64,000 bases of DNA from an uncultured Kordiimonas sp. (GTDB lineage: Bacteria; Pseudomonadota; Alphaproteobacteria; Sphingomonadales; Kordiimonadaceae). The stretch spans positions 1 to 64,000 of the forward strand of contig CANMRM010000005.1 of assembly GCA_947500295.1 (NCBI GenBank). The letters run 5' to 3'. The translations under genes were made by a program, and so were the position numbers. The notes beneath the pieces were generated by a model, which saw only the letters and a program-made list of their open reading frames with translations, made no database searches and had not been told where the DNA came from. Shown one piece after another: positions 1 to 7,401 of the stretch (position 1 is the first letter of the stretch; each line of letters starts with the position of its first letter).

Positions 1-163
1 ATCTCGGAAATATAGATGATGATCAACCAGACCACCGTCCACATCTCCCTTCCAAATCAACTATGTCAAAGAGCAAAAAACACCCGAACCGGTAAAACCA
101 GTCTTTGCAGTTCTATCGCTTCAGGCTGTGCCGGACCGGACATTTCGTCAGCGTGCGGCAAGG
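1..163 (-). other. Leader of a ribosomal RNA operon (16S lies beyond the left edge)
   Basis: Read on the minus strand, positions 75-64 spell TGCTCTTTGACA, one base from the E. coli rRNA antitermination boxA (TGCTCTTTAACA). It is followed by a GATGTGGACGG stretch near 36-26 that resembles boxC (GTGTGGGC). Together with a near-consensus promoter about 90 bases upstream, this is the layout of an rrn leader. No open reading frame here has a credible ribosome-binding site or recognisable product. The 16S gene itself is not in the window, so the assignment rests on the leader signals only. Confidence 0.75.
64..75 (-). promoter_or_regulatory. rrn boxA antitermination element
   Basis: The minus-strand sequence TGCTCTTTGACA matches boxA at 11 of 12 positions. 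In rRNA operons the boxA RNA binds NusB and NusE (S10) to build an antitermination complex. It lies about 90 bases downstream of the presumed start site. Confidence 0.75.
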
Positions 164-169
164 TCGATC

Positions 170-199
170 TGTATATGATGGGTCACCCCAAAATGTCAA
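170..199 (-). promoter_or_regulatory. Sigma-70-type promoter of the rRNA operon
   Basis: On the minus strand a perfect -35 TTGACA (199-194) is followed after 18 bases by TATACA (175-170). A 16-base spacing to CATATA is also possible. Its place just upstream of the boxA leader makes it the likely main rrn promoter. Confidence 0.65.
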
Positions 200-342
200 G
201 GCTACAAAAGCAACCAGACCAGACCGATTTGGCGACGCGCCCTTTGGGTTCAGCGAAGCATCTTTCCGATGCTGTTTGCCGAGGCCCGCTGTGCTCGTCG
301 GTGGAGCGGTTTCTAGTTGCAGCCCCAATGAAACGCAAGCGC

Positions 343-369
343 TTTTTTCCGCTTTTTTTCCTTTTTTTT
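343..369. other. Phased T-tracts upstream of the rrn promoter
   Basis: Three T runs (343-348, 353-359, 362-369) begin 10 and 9 bases apart, close to one helical turn, as in intrinsically bent DNA. They lie about 145 bp upstream of the rrn -35 box and about 200 bp upstream of the peptidase start. Apart from these and a TATAAT at 471-476, nothing else is recognisable in 200-566. Confidence 0.4.
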
Positions 370-566
370 CCTGGCAACAGGAAGAACGGCAGAATATCAA
401 CCGTTTCAGGCCATGACAGGTCGCAAAATACAGGTAGATTTTACGAAAATATGGCAGCATCATTGCCCATTATAATATATACAGGTAAAAGAAACAGAGA
501 TGGGCGACACGAGCACAGACTCGTTTCGTCGGTGGGATGGAAGTTTTTAGTTACCACGGAGGACCA

Positions 567-1991
567 ATGCGTTCCCTGTCCGAATTAATTTTCGAAGCAA
601 CCATGAAATCATGGGCCGCTATCAGGAAAATACCCGCCAGCAGCCTTTTGCGTGCCAGCGAGTCGCCCATGGGTTTTGCCGCTCTTGCCGGTGCTGGCGT
701 CGGCTGCGTTTTATTGTTGAATATCGTTGGCGGCGCCGGATCAGGCGGCGCAGCGCAATCCTACAAAAACGCAGCTGGTTCAAATACGCCGGCCCCACAG
801 GCAGAAGCCTCACAGTCTGTCGGCGCGGAAACGCAAGCTGTTGCAGAACCCACAGCACAACCTGTCGAAAGCTTCAAACTTCGCCGCAACGAAACGCTGA
901 TCAATCTTCTGGAACGTGCCCGGATCATGCGTCGCAATGCGCATGCGGTTGTCAATGTGCTTGATGACATCACCAATCTGCGCAAGCTCCAGCGCGGTCA
1001 AGAAATCAAGATCCAGCGCGTACAGGAAGCTGACGGACTGATTCAAGCGCTGTGGATCAGGGATTCGTTTGGGGAGCAAGCCGTCGCCAGACGCACCGAC
1101 GCCCGATACAGTGCCGCGAGGGAGCCAATTTCAACCATTGCCCTCACGCACCTGGTGGAAGGCACCATCACCGACAATCTGTACTTGTCTGCCAAGCGCG
1201 AAGGGCTGCCAGACAACGTGATCATCGATCTGATTCGCATGATGAGTTTCAATGTCGATTTCGAGAGAGAAATCAGGCAGGGCGATACATTTCAGGTCTA
1301 TTTCGAGCGCCGTTATGCACCGGAATTTGACGACATGGAAAATGGTCGCATCCTGCATGTGGACCTTGACCTGCAGCGTCGGCCGGTGAACGCGACATGG
1401 TTCGAGGACAGCGAGGGCAACAGAGACTATTTTGATCTTGGCGGCGAAAGTACGCGCCGCGCCTTGATGAAGACGCCCCTTGATGTTGCGGTCGTCACAT
1501 CCCGCTATGGCAAGCGCAAGCATCCGGTGCTGGGCTACACACGCATGCACAAGGGCGTGGATTTCAGGGCGCCTACCGGCACCCCGATCATGGCCGCCGG
1601 GGACGGCGTCATTGAAATGGCCGCCAGGAACGGCAGCTATGGCAACTACATCCGCATCCGCCACAATGACACCTACAAGACAGCATATGGCCACCTCAGC
1701 AAATTTGGCAAAGGCGTCAAGCGCGGGCGCAGGGTGAAACAGGGCCAGATTATCGGCTATTCAGGCGCTACAGGCCGTGTGACCGCTGCGCATTTGCACT
1801 ATGAAGTGCTGGTGAGCGGACGACAAAGCAACCCTTTGACACTGAAACTGCCGACAGGACGCGTTCTGGCCGGTGACGACCTGGAGCGTTTCCAGCGCCT
1901 GCGCGGCGCCATAGTCGCTGATATCAACAATATCCGGGAAACAGGCTCCCAGCTGGCAGCTGCCGGTGCTTCTCTCGCACAGGCTCAATAG
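567..1991 (+). CDS. M23 family peptidoglycan metallopeptidase, membrane anchored
   Basis: Predicted zinc endopeptidase that cuts peptide cross-links of the cell wall, or an inactive activator of amidases if its metal site is altered; the metal site looks intact. The product is 474 residues. A single membrane segment lies near residues 35-57, followed by an Ala/Gln-rich linker and an OapA/LysM-like region (near 110-155). The C-terminal peptidase has the HKGVD motif near residue 328 and the HLHYE motif near 409. ATG 567 is chosen because GGAGG sits 4 bases upstream; an ATG at 603 is possible and an earlier in-frame codon at 537 lacks a good ribosome-binding site. A TATAAT at 471-476 may be its -10 box, though the -35 is poor. 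Family assignment is firm; substrate and partner (NlpD/DipM-like role) are inferred. Confidence 0.92.
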   Translation: MRSLSELIFEATMKSWAAIRKIPASSLLRASESPMGFAALAGAGVGCVLLLNIVGGAGSGGAAQSYKNAAGSNTPAPQAEASQSVGAETQAVAEPTAQPVESFKLRRNETLINLLERARIMRRNAHAVVNVLDDITNLRKLQRGQEIKIQRVQEADGLIQALWIRDSFGEQAVARRTDARYSAAREPISTIALTHLVEGTITDNLYLSAKREGLPDNVIIDLIRMMSFNVDFEREIRQGDTFQVYFERRYAPEFDDMENGRILHVDLDLQRRPVNATWFEDSEGNRDYFDLGGESTRRALMKTPLDVAVVTSRYGKRKHPVLGYTRMHKGVDFRAPTGTPIMAAGDGVIEMAARNGSYGNYIRIRHNDTYKTAYGHLSKFGKGVKRGRRVKQGQIIGYSGATGRVTAAHLHYEVLVSGRQSNPLTLKLPTGRVLAGDDLERFQRLRGAIVADINNIRETGSQLAAAGASLAQAQ

Positions 1992-2129
1992 CAGGGCATC
2001 CGTTAACGGGCATTTCCGCAATCTGGTCACAATTGTTGCTGCAGCCCACGATGGGACTTGAATTTGCTTGCGAGCCCGATCAGTATGGCAGCCGATTTCT
2101 GTTTGGGCACATAAGTATCGGGTAACATC

Positions 2130-2690
2130 ATGTCGAAGTTTTTGTTGAAACACAGTCTACTGGCTTTTGGTTTTTTGGCCATTGCGGTTCCAGGCGTCTC
2201 AGCGCAGGACGAAGATCAAATCAAGGATCTGCTGGCCTGTGACAAAATCCAGAAAGCAGAAGACAAGCTTGAGTGTTTCAACGCCGTTATTGAAATCCTG
2301 AAACAGCAGGAAGCGGAAAAAGAAACCCGCAACGATAGTGTCGACAGCAGTCTGGCGCGTCGTCGATCTGTCGATGTTTCCACAGCACGCCGGTCGGATT
2401 TCGGTTTCACCGCCGAAGAGATTGAACGCCGCAGAAATACAGGACGTTCGGACGAGAAAAAGAACCCCAAACAGCAGGTTTTCCGCTTTACCCGCGCCTG
2501 GCAGGACCTTGTCGGCAAATACTATTTCCTGATGGAAAATGGCCAGGTCTGGAAAGAAACCGGCGGCTCGCATCTGATTGTGCCCAAGCGGGCGAAAACC
2601 ATTCGCATCAAGCGCAATATCATGGGCGGCTATTATGCCTATATCGAGGGCATGAACGGGCGAAAAGGCCAGGTAAAACGACTGCGCTAG
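2130..2690 (+). CDS. Conserved secreted protein of unknown function
   Basis: 186 residues with a clear signal peptide ending at SA-QDED near residue 25. The mature N-terminus carries a Cys-x(n)-Cys pair in CDKIQKAEDKLECFN (near 36-50), suggesting a small disulfide-bonded helical hairpin. The C-terminal third has the pattern LMENGQVWKE followed by basic strands, a pattern I recall from alphaproteobacterial conserved hypothetical proteins. The middle is charged and probably disordered. It is co-directional with the M23 gene 139 bp upstream, so a role in the periplasm or envelope is plausible, but no function can be assigned. Its stop codon is part of the branched terminator at 2682-2746. Confidence 0.8.
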   Translation: MSKFLLKHSLLAFGFLAIAVPGVSAQDEDQIKDLLACDKIQKAEDKLECFNAVIEILKQQEAEKETRNDSVDSSLARRRSVDVSTARRSDFGFTAEEIERRRNTGRSDEKKNPKQQVFRFTRAWQDLVGKYYFLMENGQVWKETGGSHLIVPKRAKTIRIKRNIMGGYYAYIEGMNGRKGQVKRLR

Positions 2691-2746
2691 CCTGCTCTCG
2701 CGGCATCTGGCGCGAGACCCCGAAAGGGCCTAGCGCAGCATTTTTT
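2682..2746 (+). terminator. Branched rho-independent terminator
   Basis: A 9-bp outer stem (CTGCGCTAG 2682-2690 with CTAGCGCAG 2730-2738) encloses two inner hairpins: TCTCGCG/CGCGAGA (2696-2717) and CCC-GAAA-GGG (2719-2728, a GNRA loop). Six T residues follow at 2741-2746. The left arm includes the last codons and stop of the preceding gene. Confidence 0.6.
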
Positions 2747-3105
2747 ACATCAATTTTTGATGAATGCGCACCCTGCGCCAGCAGCAGGCTGAAACGCTCT
2801 CCAGACCTAAACGAAGGATCGGAGATCGTACGTAAAACTGCGCAATATCTGTCGAAAACCTTGATTTAGACCCCTCAAAGCGTGGCATACAGCGCAATTG
2901 TGGCGGAAACGCAACAGTGTTACCAGAGTCTTAAACTTTTGTGACCGTTTTGGCCGATCTCACCTTTACTTACGAACGAAACTTTTCATTCTCTAACGTG
3001 GGCTCAGTGGGGTTTGACGCATGTTTTGCACTAGGCAGATTTCTGCTGAGACTTTCTTTGACAATCATTGGGTAGTTTCTCGAAACATCCTTGGGAGGAG
3101 TTAAT
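2747..3105. other. Long leader region of the first TonB receptor gene
   Basis: About 360 bases without a credible gene. No promoter close to consensus was found. A TTGACA at 3058-3063 is too near the start codon to act alone. The ATTTCTGCT-x-AG string here (about 3041-3053) recurs in the leader of the second receptor (about 7300-7312), possibly by chance. Confidence 0.35.
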
Positions 3106-6100
3106 ATGGCTCATACAGATGAGTTTAAGCGCAAGCTGAGGCTGGGCACAGCTTGTACTTTGCTGAGCGCCATGGGCGTTGCCGGTCTAAACCCGGCCTA
3201 CGCGCAAGACGCCGCAGCAGACGACGAAGATTTTGAAGTGGAAGAAGTGGTCGTTACCGGTTCCCGGATTAAGCGGCAGGGCTTTGACACTGTAAACCCA
3301 GCAACGGTTGTAGACAGCGAGTTCCTCGAGCTCCGTGCTTTCACAAACGTTGCGCAAGCGCTGAACGAACTTCCTTCGTTCGGTATTCCGGGTGCTTCTG
3401 AAAACGGTGGTCAGTCTGGCCAGAACGTTGGTCAGAACTTTGTGAACGCCTTCGGTCTTGGCTCTCAGCGTACGCTGACACTGGTCAACGGCCGTCGCGT
3501 TGTTTCGCAGGCTTCTGTGTCTGTGACAGGCATTGGTGTTGCCGGCTCTGGTATCCAGGTTGACCTGAACACCATTCCAACTGCACTGATCGACCGCGTT
3601 GAAACCATCTACACCGGTGGTGCACCAATTTATGGTTCTGACGCTATCGCAGGTACTGTGAACGTTATCCTGAAAGATGACTTCGAAGGCCTTAATGTTG
3701 ACCTCGAATATGGTATTGCCGATGAAGGCGATGCTGAAAACTATCGCTATCGTACACTGGTTGGCGGCAACTTCGCTGACGGTCGCGGTAACATCGTTGT
3801 TTCGATGGAATACGCGAAACAGGATGGCCTGCTGACAAACGCACGTCCATTCCTGGCACGCGGCGCTGGCTTTGTTAACAACGAAGCAAACGTTGGTGCA
3901 GGCGACGGCATTGCCGATCTTCGCTTCGCTACGGACACTGTAGGCGTTTTCCAGGTTCTCGAATCTGGTGTTCCGCTTGCTCAAGGCTCTACCTTCCACC
4001 AACTGGGTCGTCCTTTCAGAACTGATGGTCAAGACCCAAGCGTGGGCGATGGTCTGCTGTACAGCGGTGGTCGTGATGGAGACGGCGTTGGCATCGGCGT
4101 TCCGTTGATCTTTGGCCTGAATGGTGGTTTTGTTGACGCGGCTGTTGCCAATATTGGTACTCGCCCGACTGACACCGCTGGTCGTAACAGCATCTTCTTC
4201 TCGCTGGGTTCAAACGCGATCAACAACCCGTATGTCCTGGCAACCAACGAAGCCAACTCTCTCGTTTCACCACTGGAGCGTTACACCTTCACACAGTTGT
4301 CGCACTTTGACCTGACGGATAACATCCGCTGGTTCTCGGAAGCTGCTTACTCTCGTTCAGAATCTACTGACGAGATCAACCAGCCTTCATGGTCGACGAC
4401 ATTCTTCGGCCCGGGTGCAAACGGCACACTGCGTGTGAACGTTGCGGACAACCCGTATCTCACAGACGAGATGCGCGATATCCTGGCGCTCAACAACGAC
4501 GGCGAACTGCCTGAGTTCCTGGACATCACCCGTACAAACACGGATATCCAGGAAGGCAACGAGAACCGCCGTTCGCAGGATAGCTTCCGTTTCGTAACCG
4601 GCTTTGAAGGTGACTTTGAAGCATTCGGTCGTTCATGGAACTGGGACGTTTCCTACAGCTACGGTGAAACAAACGCCAACACGTCTAACGCCAACATCAA
4701 CGGTGTTCGTTACGGTCTGGCAGTTGACGCAATCGCCGACCCTGTAACTGGTCGTCCGGTTTGTCGTTCATCTGTTGAAGGCTTTGGTGACGGTGTTCCG
4801 GATCAGCCAGGCGGCATTACGGCGCCAGCAACACCTTCCGATATCACTGAGTGTGTGCCAATCAACATTCTTGGCTACAACCAGTTTGGTGATGACGTTC
4901 GGGATTATCTGATCCAGAACAACATGTCTTCACTTGAGCTGCAGCAAACTGTGATCGAAGGCAGCATCGCCGGTGATATCCTTGACCTGCCTGCAGGTCC
5001 TGTTGGTCTCGCTATCGGTGTTACCCACCGTCGTGAGCGTGGTCGCTTTGATGTTGACCAAGGTCTGGCGATTGGTATCGATCCTACTGCTCCAACCGGT
5101 TCTGTACAGGGTGGTTTCGACACTGACGAAGTTTACGGTGAGATGCTGATCCCCGTCGTAACCAACGGTGAAGGCCTTGGTGACGCGATTGGTAGCTTCA
5201 TCAACAACTTCAACATTGAAGGCGCACTTCGCTTCGTTGATAACTCCGCTGCTGGTGGTGACTACACTTGGACACTTGGTGGTCGTTTGAACCTCAACCT
5301 GCCAGGTATTGGTGACGCACTTACCTTCCGTGGTAACTACACTGAAGCGATCCGGTCTCCGTCGATCACTGAGCTGTTTGCACCTCAGGTACAAACGTTC
5401 AACTTCGCACAAGACCCTTGCGAAAACCGCTTCATCGGTAACGGCCCGAACCCGGCTGTTCGTCGCGCAAACTGTGAGGCACAATTTGCTTCACTTTCAT
5501 CCACTCTGAACCCAGCTGTTGACTTCGATACTTATGTATCGGTTATCACCAACGCGTCTCAGCCTGGTTTCACTGGCGGTAACCCGAACCTGCAGAACGA
5601 AGTATCAGAGTCATACACACTTGGTTTCGTGTTTGAGCCTGACTTTGTACCTGGCCTGACGATTTCGTCTGACTACACCAACCTTGAGGTGACAGACGTG
5701 ATCCAAAGCTTGACTGCTACGCAGGTGGCGAATGCTTGTTACGACAGTAACAACTTCCCAGGCGAAGCGTCTTGTGCGCAGTTCACTCGGAACGCAACCA
5801 CCTTCCAGCTTGAGAACTTCATCACTGGTCAGGTGAACGCGGCTCGCCGTCGTCTTGAGGCAATCATCACAGATGCCAGCTACACCTTCGATCTGGCTGA
5901 TATCTCTGAGAGCCTTGGTGGTACGATGAACCTGACAGCCAACTACTTCCTGCTTCTGAAGTCGGATCTGAAAGTTGGTTCTGCTGACCTTGACGTTCTT
6001 GATCGTGAGCGTAACCACCTCCGTCACCGCTGGCAGGTGAACGCTAGCTACCAGCTCGATCGCTGGTCTGGCCTGCTTCAGTGGCGTCACGAGAGTGGTG

Positions 6101-6342
6101 GTCTGTTCTCTAACGAGGATTCAGACGATCGTCGTGATATCTTCCGCTTCAAAGACTTCAACACATACAATGCGACTATCCGCTATCAGCTGACTGATAC
6201 GCTGTCTGCTCGCTTTGTTGTGAACAACATCTTTGATAACCTCGGCAATCCAACACGTCTTGCCGCAGCGGGTGGTAACAACCTGAACTTCTCTGACTTC
6301 ATTGGTCGCCGCTTCATCTTCGGCATCAATGCTAGCTTCTAA
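3106..6342 (+). CDS. Large TonB-dependent outer membrane receptor
   Basis: 1078-residue TonB-dependent receptor of the Caulobacter/Xanthomonas type, expected to import a scarce substrate (oligosaccharide, peptide, metal complex) across the outer membrane. It has a signal peptide (cleavage near AYA-QDA, residue 33), a TonB box/plug start at VEEVVVTGSRI (about 46-56), the plug motif TLTLVNGRR and YGSDAIAGTVN, and ends in phenylalanine, as outer-membrane barrels do. ATG 3106 is chosen because GGAGG lies 7-10 bases upstream; a TTG at 3091 falls before that site. Codon use is rich in GGT, CGT, GTT and AAC and looks translation-optimised compared with neighbouring genes, suggesting high expression. 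The substrate cannot be read from sequence. A strong terminator follows. Confidence 0.95.
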   Translation: MAHTDEFKRKLRLGTACTLLSAMGVAGLNPAYAQDAAADDEDFEVEEVVVTGSRIKRQGFDTVNPATVVDSEFLELRAFTNVAQALNELPSFGIPGASENGGQSGQNVGQNFVNAFGLGSQRTLTLVNGRRVVSQASVSVTGIGVAGSGIQVDLNTIPTALIDRVETIYTGGAPIYGSDAIAGTVNVILKDDFEGLNVDLEYGIADEGDAENYRYRTLVGGNFADGRGNIVVSMEYAKQDGLLTNARPFLARGAGFVNNEANVGAGDGIADLRFATDTVGVFQVLESGVPLAQGSTFHQLGRPFRTDGQDPSVGDGLLYSGGRDGDGVGIGVPLIFGLNGGFVDAAVANIGTRPTDTAGRNSIFFSLGSNAINNPYVLATNEANSLVSPLERYTFTQLSHFDLTDNIRWFSEAAYSRSESTDEINQPSWSTTFFGPGANGTLRVNVADNPYLTDEMRDILALNNDGELPEFLDITRTNTDIQEGNENRRSQDSFRFVTGFEGDFEAFGRSWNWDVSYSYGETNANTSNANINGVRYGLAVDAIADPVTGRPVCRSSVEGFGDGVPDQPGGITAPATPSDITECVPINILGYNQFGDDVRDYLIQNNMSSLELQQTVIEGSIAGDILDLPAGPVGLAIGVTHRRERGRFDVDQGLAIGIDPTAPTGSVQGGFDTDEVYGEMLIPVVTNGEGLGDAIGSFINNFNIEGALRFVDNSAAGGDYTWTLGGRLNLNLPGIGDALTFRGNYTEAIRSPSITELFAPQVQTFNFAQDPCENRFIGNGPNPAVRRANCEAQFASLSSTLNPAVDFDTYVSVITNASQPGFTGGNPNLQNEVSESYTLGFVFEPDFVPGLTISSDYTNLEVTDVIQSLTATQVANACYDSNNFPGEASCAQFTRNATTFQLENFITGQVNAARRRLEAIITDASYTFDLADISESLGGTMNLTANYFLLLKSDLKVGSADLDVLDRERNHLRHRWQVNASYQLDRWSGLLQWRHESGGLFSNEDSDDRRDIFRFKDFNTYNATIRYQLTDTLSARFVVNNIFDNLGNPTRLAAAGGNNLNFSDFIGRRFIFGINASF

Positions 6343-6366
6343 GTTAGTTTGAGAGATTGAATTGGA

Positions 6367-6393
6367 ACGGGGCCTTCGGGCCCCGTTTTTTTT
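6367..6393 (+). terminator. Rho-independent terminator
   Basis: Perfect 8-bp stem ACGGGGCC/GGCCCCGT with a TTCG tetraloop, followed by eight T residues. It ends the first receptor transcript. Confidence 0.92.
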
Positions 6394-6545
6394 ATGCCAC
6401 AGCCGCAAGCGGGCGTTTCCTCACCGCCAGACAGTCCCGGAAATCGATTGTCCGGACAGCCCTATTCCATCCAAATGAAAACAGTGCAGACCTGGCAAAA
6501 GATCAAAGCCTGATACCGTCCAAAGCTTATCTGCCAGAAACCGGT

Positions 6546-6929
6546 TCAGGCCAGACGCGCGGTCGCGTCATCAATAGCCTTCTTCAAAGTGAACTCTCCG
6601 ACAGGCCGGCAAAGCCGTTCAACACGGGCGCTCCCCATCAGTGCTTCAATGGCACCATCCACTGCCTGACCTATCTGGTCCTGTATGATAATGGTTGGCA
6701 GCTTACAGCTCTTCGACAGGCTGGCGATCAATTCGGTTCCCGTCATGTCCGGGAGGGACTGCGTGGTTACCAGCACATCCACCGTGCCAAGCGCAACCCG
6801 ATCAACCGCCATGTTACCCTCTTCCACATGCGTAACATTATATTGCTGACCAAGCCTGCGGGAAAACTGTGAATAATCGTCCTCATCCGCGACAATCAAA
6901 ACATTGATAGCAGCCTCTGCTGACGTCAT
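6546..6929 (-). CDS. Degenerate response-regulator receiver protein
   Basis: A single-domain protein of 127 residues with the receiver fold pattern: an acidic cluster (ADEDDY, near 14-19), a beta-3 segment VDVLVTTQSLPDMTG and a final CRPVG. In a standard receiver the phospho-acceptor Asp lies four residues before the Pro of xxMP; here that position is Thr (T-Q-S-L-P). The conserved Lys of KP is Arg (RP). It is therefore predicted to be a pseudo-receiver that signals without phosphorylation, if it signals. AAGGA lies upstream of the ATG. It sits alone between two co-oriented TonB receptor genes and runs opposite to both, so a regulatory link is only positional. Confidence 0.82.
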   Translation of the reverse strand: MTSAEAAINVLIVADEDDYSQFSRRLGQQYNVTHVEEGNMAVDRVALGTVDVLVTTQSLPDMTGTELIASLSKSCKLPTIIIQDQIGQAVDGAIEALMGSARVERLCRPVGEFTLKKAIDDATARLA

Positions 6930-7401
6930 TCTAGTTCCTTACCTACCCAAAACCTGCGTACTTGCGGGACCATACCAGACCCCAAGAATAACGTTAAACT
7001 TGTATATTCACTACCTAAAGTCAAGAATTGCTACAACGCCAGGTTTTTGCTCAGGCAGAGTTTTTGACACCAAAGCCCCGGTCTGTACCGGTTGATAGTG
7101 ACACGCATGGTAATTTCCGACTAAACGCAGGTTTACTCGACGGTGGGTTGCAGCGGTTCAGCAGCCGATAAGCTAGCTGTTCCCTCGATTTCCGCCATTA
7201 CAACCCTCAATCACGGGCTGTGGTGGATAGGTCACAGTATTTTCATATTTCAGCCTTGATTCACGCAATTTTGGCGAAGTTTTGCAGTCAGAATCGGAAA
7301 TTTCTGCTTAGTTGTTAGGCAGCAAAGACTGTGACCCGACGTTTTGGGGGCTCATTGCCAGGGTCAGTCTTTCGAGGGTAATAAACAAAAAGGATTACAA
7401 C
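6930..7401. other. Intergenic region between pseudo-receiver and second receptor
   Basis: About 470 bases with divergent promoters expected. Only a small hairpin (CCGGT-CTGT-ACCGG, 7078-7091) and a TTGACA at 7064-7069 without a matching -10 were seen. No small gene is supported. Confidence 0.35.

Noticed and set aside
16-588. 190-codon open frame at the left edge, plus strand
   Set aside because: It runs through the rrn promoter and leader, has no ribosome-binding site and no recognisable product.
3187-4032. 281-codon open frame antisense to the first receptor
   Set aside because: Created by the biased codon use of the receptor gene; no start signal or domain.
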